DNA of 64,000 bases from positions 2,170,001-2,234,000 of the forward strand of contig JAPNXP010000011.1 of assembly GCA_028753945.1 (NCBI GenBank). The letters run 5' to 3'. The notes under the pieces were generated by a model that did no database searches, was not told the origin of the DNA, and was given only the letters and a program-made list of their open reading frames with translations. Source of the stretch: Hexactinellida sp. DTS-2022. Lineage: Eukaryota > Porifera > Hexactinellida. The position numbers and the translations under genes were made by a program. Position 1 is the first letter of the stretch; each line of letters opens with the position of its first letter. Shown here piece after piece: positions 24,568-36,437 of the stretch.

Positions 24568-25368
24568 CAGGGGTCGGCAACCCTAGGCACGCGTGCCACT
24601 TATGGCACGCGAAGTATTTCTCCACGGCACGCTAAGTGATTTTACTCAAACTCTTCCTTGTCGACGATTTTCAATTTTCTCTGTTTTTTCCAACCTAACA
24701 CATAATTTTTAACTCCAATAAAGTGTATTACTTGTCATTAAATACATAAGAGATAGAACTGTCACGGAAATTTTGGTCCACTTGGAAAATTGGTACGGAT
24801 GGACAAAGATTATCATAGATAAATGGTCACAACCTGAAATTTTTTGTCCCACCATGGGATGGAATTAGTAATAAGTTGAAAATAAAGTGAAGAACTGTTT
24901 TAACGAGATTTAAGCGCGTACGACTGGAAAATAACTGATTAGCCGTGTTGGAGGGTCCGTCATGAGAGGAAGAAAGTACAAGGACAAATATTCTCTGCAA
25001 AAATGGTGCTAGAACCATTCTTCAATGGAATATTGTTCCTAATACCATTTCCCATGGAATCTAGGTCTTTGGACCTATTATTTCGGGAAATTTGCTCCGA
25101 GTGCCCATTATTCCATGGAAAATGATCCTATGACCAAAATTCAATGAAATACTGGTCCCATCGTGGGACGAAATAGTTCAGGCCTGGACCATTTTCCATC
25201 GAATATTGGCCCACCGAACCAAATTTACCGTAAAATTGGTCGTGGATTATTTAGGGACAAATTTTCCAGTGACAGAACTATTAGGATTATATTTGGCACG
25301 GAAGGTCATAAATATGTTGACATTATAGGTAAACTGGCACACTTCATTCAAAAGGTTGCCGACCCCTG
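24568..25368. mobile_element. hAT-type element, 801 bp, with nested insert
   Basis: Ends are CAGGGGTCGGCAACC on both strands. The 8-bp duplication GTATAGAT is perfect (24560-24567 and 25369-25376). Another element occupies 24761-25273. Confidence 0.93.
24761..25273. mobile_element. Nested 513 bp TIR element with 6-bp duplication
   Basis: Inverse ends are GTCACGGAAATTTTGGTCC and GTCACTGGAAAATTTGTCC, flanked by AGAACT on both sides (24755-24760 and 25274-25279). The interior repeats motifs of the type CCATTTCCCATGGAAT. The superfamily is not clear from a 6-bp duplication. Confidence 0.7.
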
Positions 25369-25376
25369 GTATAGAT

Positions 25377-26569
25377 AATCATGTGAATTAAAGATCAGGT
25401 AAATTAATAATACGTATTGATTATTGTTTTGGAATTGTTTTGAAATATACGGTGTACAAAAGACAATCCCTACTAGTTACCCAACCACCAAATGTAGTGC
25501 CTCCAAAGGTAAATGCGTCGGTATAGGCTGCAATTTTGGATTTTTAAATTATAAATTATAGTCTGATCATGGTTTGCAATAATGATCAGGTTCAGGATGA
25601 ATTAATAAAACTTTTATTAATGAATCTGCCAAAGAGGTTTTCTGAAAGAAATTAATTGAGTACTTTTTTTGGATTGATAAAATTTATTATCCATCAATTA
25701 TTAGAATTTTGGTGAGAAAACTTACTATTTTCCACAATCTATACTTCTATGATTCAAGCTTTCTATTCTACACTAAAGCTCTCTCTCATTAAGATTTAAT
25801 GGAGATGGTCTACACCGTTCACTTTCTACTTCAGAGCATATAATTTATTGAAAGAACTGCATCCTTCACATTAAATAATATTTTTTTTAGTGTTGAGTTA
25901 ATAATTAATAAAAGTGTAATTTTTTAATTAATGGAGATAATTTTTTTCATATTTTCCTAAAGCAGGGTTTCATTTAGGAGGGGTGCAATTATCCCCCCCC
26001 CCCCAATCGATCCTATGTGTCCCCTTTGGGATTTGAAAAATACATTGTTCAAAGCTGAAGCCGCTCAACCCTCACATTCCCAAAACTCTACTTTTCCCCT
26101 CCCCCTGCCTAAATGTCTAGATGAAACACTTTATTGTTTTAAAACACAGTGTTTAACTTCTAACTTCTCAACACCTCTGAAGAGTGAAATGTGAATAGTT
26201 AATTTTGTCCCAATTGTTCAAATTATATAGGAAATGACCTCTTAAAAGTGAACAAAGGATTTGTAGATGATTTTAGCTATGTTGGTAGGGGGGGGTGTTG
26301 TTTGATCTCCTAGAGATGGACTTTCTTGAGCTAACTGGCTAACTGGCTCCTATGTTTTTACACTTTGTGAATGCTCATATAATTCATGATGTGGCTTCAT
26401 TATTGCCACATCATCTATCTTGGTGTAAATATTGCACCAATATTTTGGGAGTTACACTACTATACGCTTCGCCGATGCTGCTCATGTTCAGTTACACCAT
26501 GGCCTTTGCAGAGTTACACCAAGGTGTCAACCTTAAAATAGAAAGCTGCATTAGACAATATGTGATAAG
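25377..26569. other. Intronic stretch with a small C-run element
   Basis: 25973-26130 is bounded by GGGTTTCATTTAGGAGGGG and an inverse AGTGTTTCATCTAG, with a C-run after the left end. No target duplication is visible. Nothing else is recognised. Confidence 0.35.
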
Positions 26570-26995
26570 CAGGGAATGAAAGATTCACGAACGAACTTAT
26601 TGTACTTTAAAAGAACGAACTGAGCTCAGGACTATATCGCTGAACGAACTATACGAAGGAATTGAATGAACTGAACGGACAACTGAACGAACTAACCTGA
26701 ATATTGATAAATTCTAAATTATGAATCATAAATCCATACTTAAAATTTATATACATCAATACATAAGTGAAATATAGATAGATTTCTATTAATATATGCC
26801 CTCCATACCTAATACCACCACCAACCTCTCATCTGAACTGACCGAAATTAAAGAACGAACCTAGGGAATTGAACGAACTGAACTAACGCTGGTGGTGTCG
26901 AAGATGGGAGGAAAAAGTAAACGAACTGAACCTTCCTCAATTTGAGGTGAACTGAATTGTGGTTTTCAGTCCATTTATGAACCTTTCATTCCCTG
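26570..26995. mobile_element. hAT-like MITE, GAACGAACTGAA-rich
   Basis: Ends are CAGGGAATGAAAGATTCA and, inverse, CAGGGAATGAAAGGTTCA. The interior repeats GAACGAACTGAAC-type motifs. Flanks GTGATAAG and GTGAAATT match only 5 of 8. A right-end fragment of the same family lies at about 59355-59424. Confidence 0.65.
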
Positions 26996-27281
26996 GTGAA
27001 ATTACTATTGGAGGTATAATCTGGACACGACACTTTATGATAAATCATAAAAGTGAACTCCTCTCCAAAGTGAACATTCTGGCTGTCCCCACGGTGTTCA
27101 CTTTCTGAAGGTTTACTGTATTTTCATTAACTAAAGGCGGTTACGAGTTTCCTAAAAAGTGGATCGCCAAGTAATTTAGTTTGGGATCTCGGCTTAGAAA
27201 CACAAACTATTTTTATCTCTATTTGCTACTAATTTGAGATCCTTTAGATTGTGATATTATTGAGGGTGCATGAAATGTAGA
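26996..27281. other. Intronic stretch with a pogo-type right end
   Basis: About 27045-27120 reads, on the minus strand, ACAGTAAACCTTCAGAAAG and AGTGAACACCGTGGGGACAG. This resembles pogo-type termini. No left end was found. Confidence 0.35.
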
Positions 27282-27469
27282 CAGCGTTTTTATCCAGGCA
27301 TCCGCAACACTCCTCCATCCGCGTGATTTTGAAAGAAAACTTCTATAGACGCGCCGAAAAATCGAGATATGTTCCATAGACATAATACAAATTGAGTACT
27401 TCAGGCGCAGTTGAGCGAGCTGAAACTTAACCTTGTCTGCGAAGAGAATTTTGGCTGGATGAAAGCCTG
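27282..27469. mobile_element. hAT-type MITE, 188 bp (CATCTAGGC family, copy 1)
   Basis: Ends are CAGCGTTTTTATCCAGGC and inverse CAGGCTTTCATCCAGCC, flanked by AATGTAGA and TTTGTAGA (6 of 8). Same family as 44091-44275 and 52347-52559. It ends 217 bases before the third DOCK exon. Confidence 0.78.
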
Positions 27470-27686
27470 TTTGTAGATATTAGTTTCCTGGAAGATATGT
27501 TTACAAATACAATACTGAGGTGGAATTTGAATATATATTTCAATAAAATAAAATTATATATTCGAATTTAATTATTTCTTTGATATCTTTTATATAACCC
27601 ATATATTTTCTTTAATTGTTTCTCATTTTTTTGCCGAATTTTGTAAATTTCATTCTCTTTCCTTCATTTCGTTTTTCTATTTATAG

Positions 27687-28037
27687 GATGGCTATACAAA
27701 TGAAATCCAATTGTTGAGTAAAGAATTGTTGCCTATACTTACTTCTATATTAAAGAATCCTCAATTTTTAGAGGATTCAAGACTTAGTGTACATCTGATT
27801 TCAACTTTTATTGGTTTGCTTGATTGCATCAATGATGATCAATTTTCTCATTACATGTCTTTTGATAATTTTCCCTGTGCAGAAGATCTTGAAAATTTCA
27901 TGTCAAACATGTTTGATGTATTCTCTTTACTTCTTGAAAAGGATGTATACCCGGTGAATTGGTTGATTGTTAAATTTCGTAAAAATTATGTATTTTTGAA
28001 GAAAATTTGTTCTATCTCTGATGCTCTTGACATTGAG
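27687..28037 (+). CDS. DOCK-family exon 3 of 5 in window
   Basis: The acceptor is TTTATAG at 27680-27686. Exactly 117 codons follow, phase 0 to phase 0. They start DGYTNEIQLLSKELLPILTS and include LENFMSNMFDVFSLLLEK and DVYPVNWLIVKF. This matches the DOCK-A stretch E-L-K-E-F-L-L-K-I-F-C-V-F-R-N-L-M ... V-F-P-R-D-W-M-V-M. The frame-preserving end that best fits the family is GAG/GCAAGC, a GC donor. A GT donor 18 bases downstream (TGT/GTATTT) would also keep the frame but add six residues (EASLFC in place of E then five more) at a point where the alignment needs none. Confidence 0.9.
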
Positions 28038-29625
28038 GCAAGCTTATTTTGTGTATTTCTCTTTTTATGTAGTTAGTAATATAGGTCACAATCCGCCGCT
28101 TTCGGTGTGTTACTTAAATGTTTAAATAGAAATCGCTTTCAATTGGAAATCAATTATTTTTCAGTTTTCTAGGAAATTATTATCCTCTCCTAATATTAGC
28201 ATTTTTGCAACAATATTATACTACAATGCAAAAGATCTTCCCTTTTTCATTTGTTTATCTTGTATTCAACAATAATGAGTATATTTTGAAACTTATGAAA
28301 CTCCTTAACTCTTGGAGATACTTTTTTCTTGTTTTTAATCCATTTAACTCGTTTTTTGAAACATTATTTTTTCTATTTTAAGTTTTAACCATTATCTACA
28401 TCCATTTATCTATCCATTATCTATATTTGGGAATTCATCATTAATACACAAGGATGCTTGTTACATTAACCTACCAAATGTATTCCTACAAATAAAAAAT
28501 TTGTGCCACAAATGGCATTACGCTGCGAACATCAAGTGTGTCTTATCAAACTAATCTGAAATAAACTAGTTTTCAAGTTTGCTAATACCTTGTTAATCTA
28601 AATCTTTGGGCCGATTTTAGTCTACATATCCAAAGTGGCATTCCTTCCACCAATCACTTGCACAAATTTGAATGTGACTGTTAAGTTAACAACTAATTGT
28701 AGGATAATTTAGCAAATTGCCGACAATAGGAATTTCTACAAGTTTATTCAAAACTGTATTCAGGCTTATTTATTATAAATTTTTTTTGGTTAGCAGAGAC
28801 AATTATTTATTTAGTTCAATATCTAAGTAATTTTCCTCACAGCTCAATAACATTGTTATCCATTATATATAAATTATGAGTCTCATCATTTCGACCCCAA
28901 TTTACTATGACTTCTATTAAATGCTGGTGAATGTAGAAAATAATCGTGGAAGCTATTGATCGGTACAAATAGTTTGGGATGTAAGTGTGGTATAAGTGTA
29001 TGTAAGCGTGGAACAAAAAGTGATACTTTTGTCTAGTTCCGTTTGAGCGATATATATATGGTTTATTTAGCTTTGTTAGGGATAGATTTATAATTTCAAA
29101 CTTTTGAGATTATTTTTAAAGTTGACCAACGTGATTTTGTATCTTCCATATAAATGACATTATAAAATCGTTCTCATTTATATTGCAATCAAATTCTTGC
29201 TCTTAAACTATCCGAAATTATTCAAAAATGCAAGAAATTAATACTCCGTAGATATGTTTTTATCAGATTATAATGCATTTATTAATAGTAAAGTACAGGA
29301 CTCACTTGATGATTCCACATCAAATTTGGAATTTTATATGGCAGTATTGAGCATAAATCATGTAATTTCTCAGAATCATTCGATTTACTGCATACAAATC
29401 TTTTTAATAAGAGATAAATGATTTCCTCATTTTTGAAGTTTTTATTTCTAATTAATATAAAAATTGAATTCGATGATAAATGATTATTTTTGGAAGGAGT
29501 TTATAAGGAAACCAATAGCTTCGTTGGGCAACCTCTCAAAATAATCTTAATCGCACATAATTGGCACCATCTAAGAGATAAAATTCGGAAAATTTAATAA
29601 AACCTATAAATTAAATGATGCGGCA
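28038..29625. other. Start of 5.6 kb DOCK intron, nothing recognised
   Basis: Begins GCAAGC if the GC donor is used. AT-rich sequence without gene or paired ends. Confidence 0.5.
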
Positions 29626-30223
29626 TGGCCTACTTAATATACGGCTACATAAGTCAACGAGAAGGCCAGTTTCTAATTTTCATTTAGGATAAACTATGCC
29701 TCATATTGTTGTTATTTGTCTTGTATATGGGGTAATCAACCATTGCGAGTCCATTATAACCACTATTGAGAATCTCAGATTTGTGGTTAAGCTGTTTAGG
29801 CGCAATTTAATGATGACGGTAACAATTTATGGTAAAATGAAAAAAATTCAAATATCATAAATTTCAGTTTCTTCCTACTTTCTAATAATTTTATAATAGG
29901 AATACTATTATAGGGATATATTTCATACCCCAAAGGCTATTAAATCACAAAAAGGCGACATTCTAAAAAAAGCAACCACATGCTAAAATACAAGTAGTAT
30001 CCGAATTAAAACTTATTATTTTCGTACATAAAACGTATATAATTGCTGGTTTATATATATATTCATTCTCATTATATATTCTGAAAATGTATTCTAAGTA
30101 TATTAGTAAACAATATTCATTATCTCGCAGTTCTTTAGACTCGAATTTTATATTTTTGTATATTTGTGGTGTCATCATTAAATGGCGCCTAAACAGCTTA
30201 ACCACAAATTATTAAGTAGGCCA
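29626..30223. mobile_element. 598 bp inverted-repeat element
   Basis: Ends are TGGCCTACTTAATA and, inverse, TGGCCTACTTAATAA. An inner inverted pair at 29780-29818 and 30170-30208 (TTGTGGTTAAGCTGTTTAGG) is nearly identical, so the element folds back. Its left end is also found at 32502. No clear duplication was seen. Confidence 0.6.
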
Positions 30224-31054
30224 GGGATTCGGACATTTTTTTCTTCCATATTATCATTATTCTTACTCATTTTCAATTGATCATGTAATCAATTAGATTT
30301 CACATATTTAATTTGGTCTATTCTATTGATTAATCCAACCGCGAAGCGGTTGATACGTGGTTGTGTTCTGCCTAAAAGTTCCCTAGCATCCGAAGCGCGC
30401 TGGTACTTCTAATAACGAAATAATGCGACTTATTATGAGGAATGATAACAAACTGGTTACATTGCCTAGACTACCATTTTTAGATTTTTAACTCGTTTAC
30501 TCATCTTTTGTACATAATAGTGAAAAGCTTTATCATTTCGTATAAACTCACTACTTTTATGAAAGTTACAAACAACTTTTTTATTTGATTGTAGTTGTCC
30601 TATTCTGCTCGTGCTATTCTGATCTTGATTGATTTTGACTATTTGTTCATCTTTTTGTAAAATTTGACTGCTTTATCCCCTTGCTAATCCGCACAGAAGT
30701 GTTCAATTTGAAGAAAATGCTGTTCCTATTTGTCAATGTTGCATTCATATGTTTAAGTATCACATATACTCATTTCTATTAATAAGTGTTGTAAATGAAA
30801 TCAAATGTTTCAATTATTAATTTGATATGTCTTAATTTAAGATAAATTTGAGTGGCTAATTATTTGATTTGAAATTATTTGAATGCTCAAATGATTTAAT
30901 TTGATTTGATTTGAAATAATTTCGAATTATTTTCAAATCATTCTTCAAATCATATTCAAATCATTTCCTACTCATTTCCAATTTGCTTTGAGATAATTCG
31001 CGTCATTTTCAAATCAATTTCAGATATATAAGATCTTTTTCAAAGTTTCTTTAC
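30224..31054. other. Intronic stretch, ATTTGAAAT-rich
   Basis: 30840-31020 is made of diverged TTTGAAATAATTTC-type units. Similar units recur at 31790-31870 on the other side of the hAT element, so the hAT element split one low-complexity tract. A CGAAGCGG patch lies near 30345. Confidence 0.5.
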
Positions 31055-31062
31055 GTTTTGAT

Positions 31063-31770
31063 TAGGCTTGTCCAAACTTTTCTCTTTACGGGCCGACTAG
31101 AAACTGTTTAACTGCTTGCGGGCCACCTATATATATTATGACTTATTAACCGAATATGATGACTGTCAATATTTTTGTGGGCTCGGTTCGATATTTTGGT
31201 GATTCGCCAGAACTAGTAATAACTGCGGAAAGCACTATGTATACATATCAGGCCCGTTGCCCGAAACAGATATTAGGTGGGGCAATGAGAATTTGGGGGC
31301 AGAGTCAGAAATTTTTAATGAAATCAAGGCAGCGGCGGAGTTGAGATTTGCAAGAAGGGAGGTTGTAGTTTTGTGAACAATCGTATTGCCAACTGGGGTG
31401 TGGGGGTCGCTGTTAGCCTCCCAGGCGGGTCCAGCGAAGAAGCCCCTGGAAACCAGAAACGAAAATAGAGCTGGTCTCAGTTGATTATTCGAGGTTATCT
31501 AAAAAAATTGTGAGCACGAGTAAGATAGAAATTCAAAAAATTTCCAATTCGACAACAAATCCTAATGTTAGATACATCACACCATTTAAGGAACTTCTCA
31601 GCAGGTGGCTAATAATTCTCCAAGGGGAGCTCAGCCCCCCTCGTCCCACTGGATACGGGCCTGGTAACGTATATGGTTCTAAAAACAGTTTGACTAAAAC
31701 TTGTAGTACTTCTCAAATATGTTATCGGGCCGGATGGAAAACTCCCGCGGGCCTAGGTTGTACAAGCCTG
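31063..31770. mobile_element. hAT-type element, 708 bp
   Basis: Ends are TAGGCTTGTCCAAAC and, inverse, CAGGCTTGTACAACC. The 8-bp duplication GTTTTGAT is perfect (31055-31062 and 31771-31778). GGGCC motifs lie near both ends. A probable nested element at 31249-31663 is bounded by CAGGCCCGTTGCCCG and inverse CAGGCCCGTATCCAG, without a clear duplication. Confidence 0.9.
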
Positions 31771-31810
31771 GTTTTGATAGTGATCCGGAAATTATTTGAA
31801 ATTTCAAAAT

Positions 31811-32147
31811 ATTTTATTTTATTTTATTTGAAATTATTTGAAATTTCAAATATTTGATTTGATTTGATTTGAGAAAAAATCATGATTTATTTATATTATT
31901 AGATTATTCCATCAAAAGTTACGGATTATTCCGCTTATTTTGGTTCAGTTTGTTTCAGGTTTCTTGTCCCAATTAGTCATTTTATTTTATTTTATTTGAA
32001 ATTATTTGAAATTACAAATATTTGATTTGATTTGATTTGAGAAAAAAATCATGATTTATTTATATTATTAGATTATTCTATCAAAAGTTACCGATTATTC
32101 CGCTTATTTTGGTTCAGTTTGTTTCAGGTTTCTTGTCCCAATTAGTC
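31811..32147 (+). repeat. Recent tandem duplication, unit 168-169 bp
   Basis: 31811-31978 and 31979-32147 are nearly identical; only a few substitutions and one extra A are visible. The unit includes the left end of the pogo copy that follows (GATTATTCCGCTTATTTTGG), so it arose after that element inserted. Confidence 0.92.
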
Positions 32148-33085
32148 TGTGTTCCCATTTAGCCGAAAAATTGATTACAAGTAGCGATCTAGTAGCAATT
32201 TCAACAATTCCAGTTTTTGACCTGTTATAATAATTCCTCCACTGCTTCCGGACCTTTGAGACTAGTCTTACCCATAGTATGAGCCTCAATATTTTGTGGA
32301 CAGTTTCGAACTACCCGTAAACTACAAGGTGATAATCTCGGCAAATAGCCATTTTTCTGAAAACAATAAGACTACAGATCCTATTTAATGTTTCGTTATA
32401 CTTTTCTCAGAATTGATCATTATTATTTAATCTTATCCTGATTTATATGAATTTTATATTGACCGAGCACCATTTTTAACACAATTTGTTGAGTTTGTCC
32501 ATGGCCTACTTAATATATGGCTATATATGTCGCCGAGAAGGCCATAAAACAAAGAGGCCAGTTTCTAATTTTCAAAATGGAGAATTGATCTTTATTCGAA
32601 TAATTAGCAATGATAGAGTTGAAAAGTGTATTATAACTATATAGGAATATGGTATCCAGGTATACATAGCACCCTCCAGAATTGTGATATGTCATCATCT
32701 GATGACGTTATGGTTATTTTGGTTTCGAATTATCTTGTTTTTCTAGCATACTTTTAACATAGTTAAACGCGTTATAAATGTTCAAAATTGGAACATGGTT
32801 ATACCCAGAAGTAGTAGAATAAAATATATCGAAATTATAAATGGAATGTTGACACATTCCTCGGTTGCCATGGAAATGTATATCTCCTAAAATGTGCCAT
32901 AACTCAAAAACTATGAATGTTATGTAAACTAGACTGGTACTAATCTGTCCGGAATAGGTATTTTCCTATTCATCGATAATACATTTTATATGCCCAACTT
33001 CAATAATTTTTGAGATAGTGAGTCATTACCTAATAATGAATTAAGTGTTAATTATCTCATTACCTAAATTATGCGGACTCTACTG
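32083..33085. mobile_element. pogo/mariner-type element, copy 2, interrupted
   Basis: 32098-32500 matches 20240-20645 (TAATAATTCCTCCA, then ATGAGCC). The matching breaks after GAGTTTGTCC, where another repeat starts at 32502. About 33050-33085 ends in ATGCGGACTCTACTGTA, close to the right end of the copy at 20219. The copy is therefore interrupted by the 32502 insertion. Confidence 0.65.
32502..32945 (+). repeat. Composite repeat: left end of the 29626 family plus repeat family A, copy 3
   Basis: 32502-32580 matches the left end of 29626-30223 (ATGGCCTACTTAATAT). 32636-32940 is the best match to 2416-2733. The two repeats may be parts of one larger element. It sits inside the pogo copy. Confidence 0.6.
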
Positions 33086-33402
33086 TATAACAGAAAGCTC
33101 GCTATTCCCAATCACCTTATTCCAAACGAAACATTATATAATTCAAATTTAGGAATAAATCAAGTATTATACTATATTTACACACGAACATACACAACAT
33201 ATTATGAGACTGAAAATCTTGTCTAATAATTATAGGAACCATGCTGATCAGAAAAGATATTACTAGGTATTGAAAAATTCCAATTCCAATAGAGAACTAT
33301 AATATTTTTCAAACAAATAATTGTACCTACTTGCTGATTAATGAGATTCGTATTAACGAGGCTGTTTATTCAACACATTCTTTTTCAATTTATTAATATA
33401 TG
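33086..33402. other. Intronic stretch, nothing recognised
   Basis: AT-rich sequence without paired ends. Confidence 0.5.
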
Positions 33403-33548
33403 CATTGCCGGCGCCACGTATTATGAGGTGTGGGTGTAGTGGGTGTCCACTGTATAGTCTAGTGGGTGTCACTATACAAGCACCGCTTCATTTCCTTGTG
33501 GCAGTGGGTGTCCGGACACCCAGGACACCCCCGGTGGTGCCGGCCCTG
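33403..33548. mobile_element. 146 bp MITE with 5-bp duplication, GTGGGTGTCC-rich
   Basis: Ends are CATTGCCGGCGCCAC and, inverse, CAGGGCCGGCACCAC, flanked by ATATG on both sides (33398-33402 and 33549-33553). It lies 98 bases before the fourth DOCK exon. Ends and duplication length resemble those at 60054 and 60239. Confidence 0.75.
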
Positions 33549-33646
33549 ATATGTTTGAAATCTTAACCTATATTTGAATGGTTTTTATTACACTCTTTTG
33601 GATACTTTTGTTTGAATTATTCTTTGTTAATTTTTTCTTAAAATAG

Positions 33647-33972
33647 GTTCTTTGCATAACAGACGATTTTGCTATAAATATGAAATTATGGATATCATTT
33701 TTTTCAATATCTTGTAAATTTTGTTTTCAATCAGAACTTCAGTTGGAAACCCTCTCAGAATTTGCTCGTCAGAACGTTTTAGAAAGATATGGAGATATGC
33801 GAATAGCAATGGTTGAAGTTATTTTGCAAAAATGGAAACATATTGAAAAATATCACCATTTATTTATTTCGGATCTTTTTTCATTGTTTATACGCTTATC
33901 TCTCCTACCACCCAGTCAACTAAGATTATTTGTAATTCCAATTTTCTTTGATATAATGAAGATTTCTTTCAG
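33647..33972 (+). CDS. DOCK-family exon 4 of 5 in window
   Basis: The acceptor is TTAAAATAG at 33638-33646 and the donor is CAG/GTATGC after 33972. It starts in phase 0, holds 108 codons and leaves two bases. It begins VLCITDDFAINMKLWISFF. It contains the clearest DOCK signature in the window: SELQLETLSEFARQNVLE then RYGDMRIAMVEVILQKWKHI, and VIPIFFDIMKISF. DOCK-A and DOCK-B proteins have K-Y-G-D-M-R and I-P-I-F-F-D-M-M at these places. The segment lies just before DHR2. Confidence 0.95.
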
Positions 33973-35937
33973 GTATGCTTTTCACTAATTCAAAACCGTC
34001 TGATTAATTTTCTTAATTTATCTATTATTTACGTTTATTTAACTTTTCAATTGAGCCAAATATTCCATTCAGTATATTTAGTCTTACGTAATATGAGAAT
34101 ACAATGATATTTAAGATTTCATTAATTTTGATATTTTGATTTATCATATTACTTCTATGGTGCTGGGTTTTGGTAACTGACTTTAGTTTACACAATCAAT
34201 TAGCCAATACAGTCAATGGACAAAAGCAATCGAATATTTCATTAAATTTTCAATAGTTTGGTCTACATTCCGAGTTATCTCACCCTTTACATAAAATAAT
34301 TTATTGAAAATCTCGACAAAATTTCAGCTCATAATAAGATGTGTAATTTTTTCAGGTAATTTTCTTCATTAGGTATTTATTGAGCTCATAATCTCTGACA
34401 CCTCAATTATCAGTAAACTGTACTAGTACACGAATTTACCATACAATATGATTAACTTCAGCTAATAAAGCCAGTGAATACATTTGGATCACTTTTGCGA
34501 TTGTTCAATTATGGCTGCTGTTCAATTCTAATGAAATTTGTGTCAATGCATAATTATTTAATCACGCATAAAGTGTTATTAGTATTCGTCCTTTTAATTA
34601 AATAGTTTCTAACCCCTGCCGATTAGCATACTCTCTAAACATTTTTGTAACTTTGATAAATTACTTCAGGAATACTATATAAAGTATTGATATTTTCATT
34701 GATATTCTCAATATTATTGACGATGGGATGATTCTAATCTAAATTCGATAAATTTTCCAAAATTTAAGTTATCATCAACAATAATTTCCACAACATATCT
34801 TGTTCAGACGATGACCATATGTCCGCCAGCGAAGATTTGTAAGCTAATCCTCTTCGTTGCAAAACATGACAACGCTTACATCCCCTGAATGCAACTTAGC
34901 TTAAACTCTGAACCTGTCCATTGTATTTCTCCCTCACTATTTTATAAAGTGATTTTCAGAAGAAATGTGGTTTACCGCTGATATTTCATTGGGACCTTGG
35001 AAAAGTGCAGAAGAAGCAATGAATTAACTCAATATATGGTCAAAACCTCATTATTGGGGGGGAAATTTTGGTTTAAACTGGAGTGGTAATATTGCTGTGA
35101 ATACAGATGTGGGTATTTAGAAGAATCTTAGCTGTCAATACTTCAAGAAACTATGTGTAACCGTTGAATTCCAATTGTCAGTTTCTCTTCGCTGTAATTC
35201 CCAAATTTTTGTCCGTCTTGAACAAGTATGGTGGTTGGAATATTTCTGCTGGGGTATTCAATCACGTTCATGAACTTGTACAAAAGCTTCCTTTCGTTAT
35301 TCCACCGGACTTGATAGAACTGCCTGATTAACTAATAGAATTTTATTATTACGAATGTGATTGAACAACTCAATTTAGTTGGACCTCAGCCTACTGAGGC
35401 CCTACTCTATCATACGGCCTCCCATCAAATTATCAATTTGGACTTGGGATGCGGTCGAAGATGGATTGCTAAAGTACATTTTAATGATGAATTTTAATAG
35501 ATTAAATATAATTCAAGTATTCTCGGCGTGAATACTTAGTCTATTTGAATTCTAGATGAAATCAATCAATATTAATTAACTTTTTAATGATTGTGATCAA
35601 TTGAATTCACTCTATTAGTTAATAATATTACATTTTTCACATACAAATAAACTTATAAATAGTCAAATAAAATAAAGACAATAAATAATGCATAAGAGTT
35701 GGTCTTAGTCAGTTTTGCTCCTTTGATCGATTTCAGATAGTTCATTACAGCTACACAAAAATAAAGATAAATATAGTTAATGAAAATTATAATAAAAAAG
35801 ATTTTTCGCTTTTCGCTCTTATTAGATCTTACAAGTCAATTGTAATTGAGTACTTTATTGTTCAATAGACAATATACAGTTACACAAATCAATTTTCGAT
35901 CAATAAACCTTACAGAAGTATTGCATGAACGACAATT
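33973..35937. other. Start of 22.7 kb DOCK intron, nothing firm
   Basis: Donor GTATGC. Around 35455-35473, GATGCGGTCGAAGATGGATT matches the inverted end at 11611. No complete element or gene is seen. Confidence 0.5.
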
Positions 35938-36160
35938 TTAATTCCACCTCTCAGAGTAACCTCCATTCTCTAAATAAATGATGGCAAGTTCGGTCAGAAT
36001 ATTTCTAGATGCTCCATTGACGAGCATGTCCATTATTTGGGTATTTTGTTCAATCACAATAAATAGCTGCCAAACTGTCACTATAACATCAAGAGCAGGT
36101 TCAGTAGGATACTTGTGCTGACAACGATCGCAGAGAGATATGAGCTCAACTGTGTGTGTG
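35938..36160 (-). pseudogene. P-element-like transposase C-terminal fragment
   Basis: The minus strand reads CDRCQHKYPTEPALDVIVTV, then WQLFIVIEQNTQIMDML, and stops at 35940. It is collinear with 49390-49555 of the long P-like copy (DCRSLKWPSNEVVDAILILW) and with 39335-39540. It has no start and is not linked to upstream parts. Confidence 0.6.
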
Positions 36161-36357
36161 TGCCAGTTCGGAAAGTATGTGTAATTATTTAATTACTTTT
36201 GTAATCATTTCCAAGGTTATTATATTATATTTAGCGGAGGAGAATCAGGAATCATTTGAGTGGCTCTTCTAGAAATTTCTTCCTTTAGTTTTTCGCACAG
36301 CACTGAGTATAATTTACTGCCGGACACCTAGGTATGGCGAATACTTTTTTTTGATTA

Positions 36358-36358
<1 letters not shown>

Positions 36359-36419
<61 letters not shown>

Positions 36420-36437
36420 ACACACACACACACACAG
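36359..36437. repeat. (CA)n microsatellite
   Basis: About 39 CA units with a single interruption (CATACA) near 36412. The apparent Val-Cys open frame on the minus strand is only this repeat. Confidence 0.97.
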
